Shown here: one piece after another, positions 11,356 to 23,223 of the stretch
Position numbering within the stretch: position 1 is the first letter of the stretch
How the letters are laid out: each line of letters starts with the position of its first letter
Source of the DNA: Armillaria gallica
Taxonomy: Eukaryota > Basidiomycota > Agaricomycetes > Agaricales > Physalacriaceae
Assembly: GCA_037576215.1 (NCBI GenBank)
Contig: JBANDB010000003.1
Coordinates: forward strand, 7,626,001-7,690,000
Direction of reading: 5' to 3'
DNA length: 64,000 bases
Notes under the pieces: model-generated
Told to the model about the DNA's origin: nothing
The model's input: only the letters and a program-made list of their open reading frames with translations
Database searches by the model: none
Translations under genes and position numbers: made by a program

Positions 11356-12748
11356 ATGGGCAATGAACCTTCGGTGGTGCGCGAAGGCAGTGGCGGACCC
11401 AGCAGCTTCGGAGACTTTTACGCCGTCTTATCTGTCGAAAAAGACGCGACGAGTGACCAGATCAGGGTGGGTTTGTTATGTTTCTCTTTGACTGCGGTTC
11501 TTATCAGTCGTAGAAAGCATATCTGAAAAAAGTTGTCGAGACGCACCCGGATAAGAACCTGGAGGACGCCGAGGGTGCGAATAGAAAGTTCCGGCTGGTA
11601 AAGAAGGCGTATGATGTGCGTGAAGCAGTCTATTTCTTTCATTTTCTTTTCTGACTCGCTGTCTGGTGGTGGCAGGTCTTGATGGACGACCATGTGAGTT
11701 CGGATTCGTCTCTAGCAGTCTACGTTCGCTGAGGTAAAGCTGATCTATAGGAACGAAGGAGGTACAATATGTATCCCGAGATTTTTCATCGCGAAGTCTC
11801 CGACTGCGATGAAAATACCAGGACGACAAGCGAGAGTCGAGATGGTGCGTCTGAATACCCAGGTGCCCCCGGCGCGTGGAGGGACAACAACAACAACAAT
11901 AGAGACGAAAGCGAATGGAATGGCGGCCAACGATACCACTTCTTCCCAGGCGCAGAACCCAGGCCTAGTCCGGAAAGTTCGTACACTGAGGACGACGACA
12001 AGGTCTCCTTCGAGGACCTCATCACGTTCTTGCATACCCTCGATGGTATGTCCTGGACTGCAGAGGAGGGCCATCCTAAGGTCTGCAGCCACCCTCCATA
12101 TTAGACGCACGTACTGATAGTAACACTAGAGCGCGTTCAACATCGTACCCAAATTCTTCGCCAAGCTTGTTGACGACGAGCTGCAATGGAGCGGGAAACA
12201 GGCTTCTTCGTATCCCTCTTTCGGCGACAAGCATTCCGTCTTTGATGTCTCTACATACACGGACCAGGAGCGTGTGAACATTTCCGGAACCGAAATCCGT
12301 CGGTTCTATACCTTCTGGTCCAAGTTCCAAACAGCTAAGCGGTTTGAATGGTTCGAACCTGTTCATTGCCATAACCCGTATTGTATGGGTGATCCGCAAT
12401 GCCAGAGGTAGGCCGTCTTATGTCCCATCTAATGCGTTCTGACTCGTGCCCATTGTCAGGTTCTGCCGAAAAATGAATAAGAGATGTCAGGACATGATGC
12501 GAATCAAGTACAATGAAGTCGTCAAGGTCTGTTTTAGTGTTGTTTTGCCGAACGAGGAAGGTTGACACCAATTGTAGGTGGCTGTCACGGCTCTGCGCGA
12601 TAGTGATCCTCGATACAAGGACCATCTTTATCGCAAAAGTAGCGGATTGTACTATTCTTCGTCGAGCGTTCAGAAATTGGACGAAGAGAGACAGCGCCAG
12701 AAGCAGAAGAAGAGGGAAAGGAAGAAGGGCAAGAAGGGCAAGTGGTGA
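11356..12748 (+). CDS. J-domain co-chaperone, DNAJC21/Jjj1-like, 358 aa
   Basis: Seven exons (11356..11466, 11514..11615, 11676..11693, 11751..12080, 12130..12407, 12460..12526, 12578..12748) join into 358 residues. The J domain occupies roughly residues 19-85: DFYAVLSVEKDATSDQIRKA, then the HPD motif in VVETHPDKN, which is needed to stimulate Hsp70 ATPase. A low-complexity acidic linker with an Asn run (DNNNNNRDESEW) follows. The next conserved block (residues about 225-320: RRFYTFWSKFQTAKRFEWFE and the later TALRDSDPRYKDH) matches the region after the J domain in Jjj1/DNAJC21. The tail is Lys/Arg-rich. Jjj1 works in cytosolic 60S ribosome maturation, and the same role is inferred here. The protein is short for the family and I see no C2H2 zinc fingers, which Jjj1 carries near its C-terminus. 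Exon 3 is only 18 bases. A cysteine-rich insert (HCHNPYCMGDPQCQRFCRK) near residues 275-295 is unusual. Confidence 0.82.
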
Positions 12749-14884
12749 AGTAGTTATCGGCAATTTCTTTCGACTCCTTTTTCTTTCTTTCTTGGAACCT
12801 ACGCGCACATATTCACTACTTTGATCGTCCATATGTACTTTTAGCATGTAATCACTCGTGGTCTGTATTTGTATAATCGTTGTTTGAACGTGGTTCGGTA
12901 CTTTCATTCCGTTGCCCCCTAGACGCAATCTGCACAATACTTTCGAAGTTGATGTGAGGGTCGCATGAGCTTTGGATTTGGGGTCTAATCCACTTATCCC
13001 GCGACCAGCTGCAGCCCTATCTCTAAGGGCTTTCTTTCCTTTGCGGGCACTGCTTTGTAAGTGTATTTCTATGATACCAAGTCTCTCAGGGACTAACTCG
13101 TAAGTTTAATCGACCCGAATCGCTGACCCACTGATCTTTAAAGAGCCTGAGGGCGAACAACGACTCTGGTCCGAATATTAATTTACGATGCCCGCCTGGA
13201 TCCTGAAATCCCATCTTATTGTCATAAACTTCATACTATGATTTTCTGGATGATCAATCAGATACGCTTACAGCTCTCTACCTGCTATGAAAGCTTAGTC
13301 CGTTGATGGTCAGAATGGAGGATCGACATCGCTGATCTTCGACTGATTCTTCTCATCATGAATCAAGACGTTTCAGCGCCGTTGAAATTGAAATTTCAAG
13401 GTGTTTGTGGCTTATGCTCGCAACGACTGAAACTAGAGCCAAGCTGAAACCGTTATGTCGTGATTAGCAAAACCCGGCATTGGGAATAATCTGCTTGACA
13501 GGATCATCAGATCTCTGCATCCTGTCATACTATTCAGTACGCTGTCTTTTGACTCCGCCATCCGTGTAGCGATGTTCATGACCTTTGCAGCAGCACCCGC
13601 AAGGGATGGTCTACCAGGTTCGCACCTCGGGGCATTGCCGTTTATTCTATTCCTGACCGGTTGATATCAGTCCGGAGAGTTTGAACCAGATTTCTGCGGG
13701 GTACGCGAAATTATAGTATCGAATCTGTAACAACGCTTTTCACTGAGAGTTTCCCAGGTACTTCCCCGGGGAAGGCAAACCAACGAAAGCAAGGGTTTCC
13801 ACGGAAATTTGGACGGAACCAAAGTAAAATCTGTAAAGGGTACTGGCAAATAAAGCTCTATGCATATGCACGAGCCCCTCCATCTTATATCTCCTTCAAC
13901 GTGGTGTTCATTACTTACATACTCTCAGACTACTTTAGCCATATAGACGCGAATCGTTAGGCTCCTTTTATATTATGCAACAATCTACTTGATAGCCTGA
14001 GAAGCAGAGAAAGTTTTCATTCGATGTCTTTGGGCACAACAATCGAGCCACAGGAGAAACGAGGTCATAGCAAAAAATCGAGATGCCGCGGTGACCATTT
14101 CTATGTTACCTCCCTCTGGAAATAATTTTCTTAGTGTTCACTATTCATTACTCCTTCATCTTTGTACAATGCATATCCGCATTCTAGCTATATATTCATA
14201 TATTTTCGTCCTGGCTTGCTTTGACGGCATTAACTTGTGCGCTGGACCCTCGTTTTGTGCTACTAGTTTCGACGATGAGTATACTTATATCGAACCATGC
14301 ATACGTCTCTAGCTCTCAGTTTTGTAAGAATTCGTGCATTTTCATAGACAACGCTAAGCCATGAAGGCCAACAGTACCGTTGCCATTTGACCCAAATTCT
14401 ACCTCCCAATGAACCAAACCAGGATAACCGTTGAAAGTTGAACTGACTCGACATGTGCGGAAGATGCCGAGACTAGCCAGCTTCCAAATCTGGATCCCTT
14501 CAGCTGCGACCACGACGTGGACTGTCCGGGCCTGTGTAGTACAACCAATAGCTTGGAAGGCTCCTTATCGAACAACTAAAACGGCTTTTGCCAAGCCAAG
14601 TACGAGCTATTGGCCATTTACTCGTGCCTCGTGGGACGGCGCTCAGTGGCATCCAACAATTGTTCCCACGCGACCGACCGTTCGTTTTGCTTTGTACCGA
14701 ATATGGAAAGGTACTTTGTCCGTGCCTTTAGTCAGGTTCCGAAATAATTAATGACCTTTGTTATTATCCACACAGCAAATTGCCACCTTCGTTGGTCCAT
14801 GTTTCTGAGCTTCAAACAGTACTAAAGGCCAACTAGTACCTCTGTTACATTGCTTCCCCCAGTCTCTACCGCCTTCATACATTC
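12749..14884. other. Intergenic, 2.1 kb, no supported gene
   Basis: Only short frames are present. On the minus strand near 14513..14316 a frame reads EGIQIWKLASLGIF and SSTFNGYPGLVHWEVEFGSN before a stop. It could be a leftover of a secreted-enzyme gene, but I cannot name the family or find neighbouring exons. Confidence 0.3.
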
Positions 14885-16393
14885 ATGGATCAGCACCATT
14901 TACCTCTGCGGCTGGTCGACCGTTACCTTGCAAACCACATACCTGCGACCTGGGCTCCATTCGTCTCTCACGAAGATGTGGTACGTCAACGAGACCCAAG
15001 GGACTTCGCGTACCAGTTACTCGTTGCACGCTGTGAAGAGATTCCGATGGAAACTGACGGGAGCCAAGTACGTTGGCTCTTCAATGACCTGGAACGAATT
15101 TTTGCCACCCGTCCATATATCGCCATCGAGTCGACCTCTGATGCCGCCGCCGTCTACTTCTTCTTTTCGAAAAAGCGACATCCTTCGCTTAATCCAACGT
15201 CAGATTATATCCGGAGAACGCATGATGTGTTGATATTATCGAACTTGGAGCACATAGAATCTTCGGACCTGGAGCACATGGTTTTTCCACCCGAACCCGT
15301 CCCTTGCTCTGAGGTCCAGATCACCGACGTATCCCTCTCTGATTCTATCACAGGCCCTGGCAGTGACTACCCATCCACTCTGACTGCCAAGGATTTCAAG
15401 CTTCATGGAGGCTATCCTTGTGAATCTAGATCACTACAGATAAGTGATATACGACGCTTGAACCTGTTCGAATGGAGGCACATCCTTGGACGGTTCTCTC
15501 GCACCGAGATTAGCGATAGCTTCATCTTTCATTCCAGAGCCCTCGACGACCATTTCATCTGGGTTGGAAACATACACAAACTTTCCCTTAACGATTGCAT
15601 CATCGGAAGAGAGGTTTTACGGTCTCTGTTGAACCGCTGCGTGTATCTGGAGGAACTCGAACTGACGGGGATCACAGTTGATCAAAGCCGGGAACGAGAT
15701 ACTCCCACCATGGACATATGCTCCAACAAAGCCAGGCTACGCGTCCTCAATGCATTCTATATGGAAGAACATGACATGCAGATCATCCTCGAAAGCCTCG
15801 CCGATACGAGCATGTCCAACATTGAACCGTATGAAGTTGACAGTCTACGTCTTGAGTCGCATGGCGACAATCCAGGAGTTGGGATACAGGACGTTGTATG
15901 CGAGTACATCGCCAATAACAATCGTATGAGAACATTGACGACTGGAATCAAAGAACGTGAGTATTATCATCTATAACCCACCGCTGAAGCGCTGACTGGC
16001 GGCGTCTATGCAGTGAAAATACTACTTAGTGCCGACAAGACTGGCATCGACAGCATGTGTCTCATGAATCTTGTGGTTGAAGTATGGGCGACCTATGGGG
16101 ATACCTCTTTCAGTGAACAGTTGAAACATGTGGTGGAATTTCTTGACAGCGACGGATGGATGCCCTTCTTGCCCCATCTGAAAGTCGTGAAGATCGTGAT
16201 TAAAGGGAATGATCTTGGTGCTGTGAAGGAAACACCGGGATCCTCATGGGAATCTCTTGATAACGTCCTGGTGACAAGGATGAATCCAATCTGGATGGGG
16301 ATTGATATGCATGTGCGCGGTGAAAGTCTTGATACTGTGGCTGAGGAAATTAGACGCTGGACTGGGGGGCGAGCTCATGTTCGTATTTGTTAA
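14885..16393 (+). CDS. F-box/LRR-family-like protein without a visible F-box, 483 aa
   Basis: Two exons, 14885..15956 and 16014..16393, give 483 residues. The middle part has irregular LRR-like units (IHKLSLNDCIIGREVLRSLL, CVYLEELELTGITV, VDSLRLESHGDN). The C-terminal part (VWATYGDTSFSEQ, LPHLKVVKIVIKGND, WMGIDMHV) resembles the end of many Agaricomycete F-box proteins. No F-box is visible at the N-terminus (MDQHHLPLRLVDRYLANHIP). Either it lies on an unseen upstream exon or this copy lost it. The ATG at 14885 is the first in the open frame. Function is unknown beyond a likely protein-binding repeat domain. Confidence 0.65.
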
Positions 16394-19215
16394 AGTGGAG
16401 CGTCTCTAGGTCTAGATAATATATATATGCCGTCCAAACCCTCTCATAGCCTCAGGAAACAGCGCGTAAAACCTTTTCCTATGCTCTGACATTGGTCTGC
16501 AAATAACAAAGCAGGCGCTTGTATGCTGTTAAGAAATTTAGCCGCCACGACACATCTATTGTAAGAAAGATGGGTGTACGCCGTGATCCACTGACGATCA
16601 AAGCATACGCGTCAAAGATCAAACCAAGATACAGCAGATCTTAGACTCCGCCCACGTAACACGGAGTTGCGGACTGACAGCTGAAACCTCAGGAAGCATT
16701 TTGACCAGAACTACTGAACCTCGTGCCAGCTGTTCATTCCAGCGCCAATCAAAGCCCGGTATACCACTTATTCCGATGGAATGGACTTCTGTATGGGAAT
16801 AACTGTGGCAGTACCTTCTGTAAGACCGCCGACTGCTTGTTACAAGTACTGGCACACCAACATCGAGGTTTCAACAAATGTCGACTGGCGGGCGAACCTT
16901 ACCCTCCACTAAGGGCGAGCAATAAGTATTTCCTTGAAGGGCATTACTTGAAATTGCGGTAGTAATTTTAACCTAATTTCTCTGTTGTTTCCCGGCATGG
17001 ATTCAGTCTTCATCATTGTTTCTGCCGTCATACACGGCGACTTACTCAGGCCGCTCCGATCAAGGTCAGGTTTGAGTTATCGGATGCAACTTATCGATTA
17101 GCGCCTAAGATACGGTGACAGCGGCTGACTCCAGAGTCCAGGGACGGTTAAGTTGCTACTGCTGCAATACTGCTATTATTACTAGGCGACGTGACTCAAA
17201 GAAACTAATACGAGTAGATGAAGCTTCACCTAAGTACCTGGTTTGAAAAAGACGCCCGTGCTTTACTACTAGCGTTAGGGTCCGAAAGTGGAACTGTAGA
17301 CGTGTTTCTCGGCTTGTCTCGACGTTCAAGTTCAAGGTGCCCCTCTCTTTCGGCAATCACCGTATCAACACCACGATGTTCCTGTCAATTTCTCTGAGAT
17401 TAGTTGCCTCGTTCTATTAATTTTCCAGACGCGGCCTCTTGATCATGTAATCGCTTCGCGAGCCTCTGACACAGACTAGTCTTGCTTAGTTCTAGGTTTT
17501 CTGATTCTCCCAGATGGCTAGCCGGTATGCATCCTCTGTTCACAGACTTCATCAACCGTGTCGGCCAAAGATGAAATGATATGGACTCGGATGAATGCGC
17601 TGAAGGAGTCTTGTATCCTGCTATTACTTCTTACATTAACCAAAATCTTGCTTTAAGATCTCCGTGTGCCTCTGTCAATGATCAGGTTTCCAGCATATGG
17701 ACACCATCGAATAGCCGTTCCGTCCTGTGATCTACCCTCTTCAAAATGATATGATGAGTGAGCCGCATCTCTTGATTTCATGTTCATCTTGTACTGATTA
17801 TTGTTTGCCTCCTCTGTTCGCATCGCCAAGGTATGCTCCATGAGACTCGCGATCGATACACATGTTTCTAACACATCGTTCGTCATGTTGAGCATCGCGC
17901 CACGCTCACAACGGAGGCTGAAACGCCAGCCTCAGCTTTTTGACTTGGGTTAGATACCAACGGTACGGTATCAAATTGATATTTATACAGTGGTATAAAA
18001 GAAGGCGTGCAAGGTGGGTATCTCTTCATTACCCTACATCCTTCTTACGGAACAAACTCAGCTTGCAATTCTACTTACAAAATGCAACTCAATAACTTGC
18101 AGTATCTTATCGGTGCATCTTATCAAGGCATTCGGTACGTTTTACTCTCACTGTATTTTTCATGTTCCAGCGCTGATCACTTCGACAGAAACATTCAGAA
18201 AGGATGGCCACCCAGGTGTGCATCTTAGATAATCATCATTTATGCTCTCTCTGGCTAAAGTCCACCTACTTTGCATAAGCCAGGCGAAGTATCTTCCAGG
18301 TACGTGAGCTCTGCGCCGTCAAGAGTGTAAGTTCTCTCACTCATCAAATCACAGATACATCCCCCGTAGACGAGGGACCAACTCGCCGGGGGGATCCGCT
18401 ACGAACCCACTCGGAAGCGTCAATAAACCTGGGACAAATCCTTGTTCCGTTCCTTCTAAATAGAGCATAGGAAATCCGGACGCACCTATATAGGAGTACT
18501 GCCTGTTTGCCGTTGGTTCAGCACATTCCGGTTCAATTTCTTGCCTCAGTTACAATATCTCCGAGGTAGATACTAATACGTAGCTAAAATATCTATATCC
18601 CTTCTTTTCTTCACACCGAGCAGAGGATCCATACTTTGTCTCGATACGTGCTACTAGATTGGAAGTCTAATGCGTCGTTATACTTTTTATATAATAGATA
18701 TTATTGTCGAACGTTCAATGATACCTCGCATTCGGCTAAATGTTTCGCAGACCTAATGACTCCCCTGTATACCCATCTCTGCGAGAACACCATTCAGCAG
18801 TATCGAGCTTTGTCGCGACATCTGTGTTTATGAGAGCGGCCACAAAACTGAGAGTGTGTCGCAGACAACGGTAGGCTAGGGCAACACAATATTAGAAGAG
18901 TTGTTTTTCGATAGCTGAGTCCCTTTTGGCGTAGATGAAGAGATATTTAGGACAGCTGATGGTGTTTCGGTGTCCCTGCTTCCCGTCACAGTTCAACTGC
19001 CTTCGAGAGTAGCAATTGTGACGGGAGGGATAGGTGAACGAAACTGATGGGGTCCAACACATAGCGGAATGAACGGGAAAACGAATCAACAAGAGAATGA
19101 AGGAATTATCTTAATAGCATCATGCACAACCGGCATTTCTTAACCTCCGAGGATTAGACCAGGAAAGTAAGCAGCGATGTCACCGATGTGCAAAGCATAA
19201 CCTTTGATGACATTA
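16394..19215. other. Gene-poor stretch between an F-box-type gene and the fold-back element
   Basis: No gene is supported over 2.8 kb. Open frames are all shorter than about 80 codons and lack motifs. An ATATATATATG run lies near 16421. A few minus-strand frames (for example 16855..16619 and 19092..18892) have no recognisable content. Confidence 0.35.
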
Positions 19216-19517
19216 GGGGGGGGTCAGAGTAGCGGATTATGAAGGCGATTGTGAAGGCGATTATGCAACGATTATGAGTCCATAATCGTGGGAATAACCG
19301 ATATCGGCCGTAATCGCATAACCTCCTCCGAGGAGGTTATGCGATTACGAGCGATTATGGGGACGATTACGGCTTCGACGATTATGCCTCCTGCCTAATT
19401 CGGGGAAGGGACGTCACCGCGGGCTTCGAAGAAGCATTTCGACGGCGTCTCCGGCTCAAACAGCGGGCTCATAATCGTTCTCATAATCGAGGCATAATCG
19501 CCTACTCTGACCCCCCC
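19216..19517. mobile_element. Fold-back MITE-like element with terminal inverted repeats
   Basis: The left end reads G8-TCAGAGTAG then GGATTATGAAGGCGATT. The right end, reverse-complemented, reads G7-TCAGAGTAG then GCGATTATG. Both outer borders are flanked by TA (19214-19215 and 19518-19519), consistent with a TA target-site duplication as made by Tc1/mariner-type transposases. The interior is built from about a dozen copies or near-copies of CGATTATG and its complement CATAATCG, arranged so that the two halves can fold on each other. No transposase is encoded, so it would be non-autonomous. Confidence 0.8.
19309..19349. repeat. Perfect 20-bp inverted repeat, 1-base spacer
   Basis: Left arm 19309..19328 is an exact reverse complement of right arm 19330..19349, with a single C between. 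It forms the centre of the fold-back element and would make a near-loopless cruciform or hairpin. Confidence 0.95.
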
Positions 19518-20606
19518 TATTAAGGGTTTGCTCTCGATAAGAAAGAATACGTCACGGAGCCCCATGCGAGAATCACAGAGACTCCATATTCAGCTGGACG
19601 GCGCATTCACCGTCCGCCGCAATGAATGGCGGAGCAAAAGAAGGTGATCAACAATCGTAAACAACATGCCCCGCCAGATGCCGGGACGAAATTCGTTGTT
19701 CTCCGCCAATTGGCAGCTCAGGAAATAATCAGCGACGCGTACCTCCCATTCTGATCCTCGTAACTCAGAATGTTTCCTGTGTAACAAGAGGTAACAAGTT
19801 GGCAGGCCCCATCACCCGCTCCAATGTGGCGCAAGCGTCGCATCTCCGCGTTGCGTGCACAACCAGGTACGACGTGTCAATGACGGCTGCGGCAGTCGGT
19901 TTTCCACAATACTGGATTCGAACTGGTTTTATGTATGAAGCACTTTGGAAAATAGGCAGCGACCGCTCTCTGTTCGCAGCTGCAGCTGGATTCTCTTCAA
20001 ACAAACAGCGGCATTCTGTAATTACGTGGACCTCCGTTCGCATACTTTTGATGCAGAAGTCTCAACAAGCCACATATTGATACTGCTTATCTTAAACACA
20101 GTATCAAAGTCGACCCTGGCTCTAACGGAAAGCGCTGGAAAGCGTATCGTATGACTTCGTATGAGAGCAAGGTCTAGACCTTCCTGCAACCCCGACCTCT
20201 GTAACAAGGAATTGCGTTCAGTGCACTCTGGCATGTGGCAACGTTCTGTCGACACGCTTCCTGAATATCGTCTGAGCACGCTTGCGCGAAATCAAGATGC
20301 GAATGTCGCCTTCCGTTTTTTACCTGACCCAGTGGTGGCCGGTGTGGTGAAAAACAGGCCTTGCGCTCGGTTAGTGACTCAAATGGGATGTTATCGGGTA
20401 CGAAGACACACTCATACCTTAGCCAATACAGTTCTTGACAGCGACGCGAAACGTGAGACTTTTCATGGCGAGTTCCGCATTATCCACGACGTCCGACGAT
20501 CAGTAGACGTGCGCGAAATTGTGCGGTGATCTCGTCCGAGGGTCAACATCCTTTGTACGTACTCATGTCCAACATATAAAACTTCAAAAAAAATGTGTGC
20601 TTTTGC
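19518..20606. other. Intergenic upstream of laccase
   Basis: No gene is supported. Several overlapping open frames on both strands between 19590 and 20530 have no motif. The right end is the laccase promoter. Confidence 0.35.
20575..20580 (+). promoter_or_regulatory. TATA box of the laccase gene
   Basis: TATAAA lies 27 bases before the ATG at 20607 and 39 before the ATG at 20619. With a usual 25-35 base distance to the transcription start, the ATGs at 20619 or 20628 are the more likely translation starts. Confidence 0.45.
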
Positions 20607-23223
20607 ATGATCTTTTGCATGGCTTACATGAGTCTCATTGTCTTTTGTTTTACTATCCTCCAGGTTATTTGTGCGACGCAAGCAAAAATCGGCCCTAAAG
20701 GAGATCTTGTTATCTCTAATGTCGAGGTCGCGCCAGATGGCTTCTCCCGCGTTGCGGCGCTTGCCAATGGAATTGTCGATGGCGGCCTTATTAGCGGAAC
20801 CAAGGTCGGCTTTTTATTCCATGGTCTCTCTCTTCGCACGAGCTGACCTCTGTATAAAGGGCGATGTCTTCGAAATAAACGTCATCAACAATTTGACGGA
20901 CAATACCACCTTGCAGAGCACTTCGATAGTAGGTACTTTGGACGCGACCCCGAATTTTGATGACACCCTTTCAGCATTGGCACGGACTCTTCCAAAAAGG
21001 CAGTAACTGGGCAGACGGTCCTGCTTTCATAAATCAAGTAATTCTTGAATAGTTGAGGCCACCGGCGATTGTTACTAATTCCAACCAGTGCCCTATAGCC
21101 CGGGGGGATTCTTTCTTGTATAGTTTCGACACCGCTGGACAAGCAGGGACGTTTTGGTATCACTCTCACCTGTGTAAGCCCTATTCCAAAAATACAGCCA
21201 GTTGACGAATGTTGACAATGATTTACCTAGCCACCCAGTACTGCGACGGCCTGCGAGGGCCCTTCGTCATATATGACCCTGATGATCCTCACGCCCACCT
21301 TTACGATGTTGATAATGGTAAGTTTCTCTTTTCGTAAGTTTAGCAATACTAACTGCTGCTGATAGAATCGACAGTCCTGTCTCTCTCCGACTGGTATCAT
21401 TCTCCCGCTAAGCAATCGAAATTCCCGTTCGTCAAATGTGCGACTCTATTCCCGTCAGATACTTATTTGATATTTAGTACGCCAGCTGCGACGTTAATCA
21501 ACGGACTGGGAAGGTTGATTCACACTTCTTTCTACCTTCATGCTTTTTTGTTTATCGAAAAGGATAGATACAATTCCAACCCTACGTCCGATTTGTCCGT
21601 TATTTCTGTTGTTTCCGGAACGCGGTTTGTTTTCTCTGTTTCTCGTCGTTGTACCACGCTGACCGAGAAGAAATAGATACCGCTTTCGCATGATAAGTAT
21701 GGCATGCGACGCCTCCTTTACCGTATCGATACAAGGACACAACATGTTCGTATATGTTTATATCGTGTCCGAGTCTCCAAGACGTGCATAACGGGGCTGA
21801 TAGGACAATCATTGAAGTGGACGGTGTGAACCATGTACCTTACACAGTCGATCAAATTGAGATATTCGCAGGTAAATCATCGTCCCGAGGTGTCTCTAAA
21901 TACCTCTAATCCAATCATCCTCTCTAGGACAGCGTTATTCCATCGTTGTAAGAGTCTTTGGCCGGCGATGTTAGTAGACGATGTGATCTCACCTCCAGCC
22001 AGCTTACAGCGGACCAACCGGTTAACAACTATTGTAGGTCCGGCTTATTTTCCAGGTGTAACACCCTCATTTCTTGTCTCGTAGGGATCCGAGCCTCTCC
22101 CAACACGGGCTCTACAGGATTTACCGATGGCGTCAATTCTGCCATCCTTCGATATTCCGGCGCCGACGAGAAGGAGCCTGGAACGGAAACAGCAGTGAGC
22201 GTTTTGCCGATGAACGAGACCGACCTTGTGGTATGTGTGCCCCAGTTCTAATAATTCGATATATTTACCCGCTCATCCGTGAACAGCCGCTCGAGAATCC
22301 TGGAGCCGTGGGTCCTATTATCCTCGCATGGGCTAATACCATTAACCTTGCTACATAGCCTGGAGGTGCGAAAATAGGGGACGTAGATTATGCTCTCAAC
22401 TTGGCCTTCTCACTTGTACGCTGTGCCATTTCGTCGGTTTCTTATTACTTGATGTTACTTACAGATCTCAGGGGGAAGATACAGTGTCAATGGCGCTAAC
22501 TTTGCTCCGCCGACTACGCCCGTGCTTCTCCAAATCTTAAGCGGGGCTCAGAATGCGAACGATCTTCTACCTTCTGGTTCCATATACTCTCTACCATCAA
22601 ATGCGACAATCGAGATTTCGATGCCTGGAGGTGCTGCCGGTGGCGGTGTAAGTATCTCTTTCTTTGAAAGTTATGTTATGAATCCGTGCTCATCAATTCT
22701 AGCATCCGTTTCATCTTCACGGCGTGGGTTCCTTCATCAGCTCTGTACTTGGAACTCGTTCTCACTTATCCCTAGCACGTATTTGATGTAGTCCGGAGCG
22801 CTGGTAGTACGACATACAACTACGAGAACCCCGTTAGGCGCGATGTCGTCAACACGGGGAACAAAGGCGATAATGTTACCATCCGCTTCAGGACGGATAA
22901 CCCTGGACCGTGGTTCCTGCACTGGTATGCTCCCATTCAAACCTTTTAAGATATGTTGTGGAGGCTGACGTCTTTCTCGCAGTCATATTGATTGGCATCT
23001 GGAAGCGTGAGTCATATAAGCTTTGAATATGGTTGTTTTGTTTAGCAATTTGTGCTCCAGAGGTCTCGCAGTAATTTTTGCTGAAGATACGGGAAATTGG
23101 GGCACTGCCATAGACCCTACTGGTACGTTTTCTTGTCGTAGTATCTGTGCTGACTGACGCTTCATAGAGCAATGGGACGCCTTGTGTCCTAAATATACCG
23201 CTTTGACGCCAGAAGACTTGTGA
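20607..23223 (+). CDS. Laccase (multicopper oxidase, EC 1.10.3.2), about 21 exons
   Basis: The spliced frame is open from the signal peptide to the TGA at 23223, about 500 residues. It is a secreted phenol oxidase that couples one-electron oxidation of phenols to four-electron reduction of O2. The N-terminal signal ([19 protein letters not shown]) precedes a mature-like start at [20 protein letters not shown]. All four copper-binding segments are present: L1 HWHG (in [20 protein letters not shown]), L2 [17 protein letters not shown]3 HPFHLHGH (split over exons) and L4 [12 protein letters not shown]. The residue ten after the type-1 copper Cys is Leu, which in fungal laccases goes with class 2 (intermediate redox potential). 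Other family blocks are [45 protein letters not shown] and [20 protein letters not shown]. About 20 introns of roughly 46-60 bases all keep the frame, so the gene looks functional. The exact start among ATGs 20607, 20619 and 20628 is open. Confidence 0.93.

Noticed and set aside
21430..21480. Frame break in the laccase ([16 protein letters not shown] insert)
   Set aside because: It is an intron of about 51 bases (GTTCGT...TTTAG); removing it gives the expected [20 protein letters not shown].
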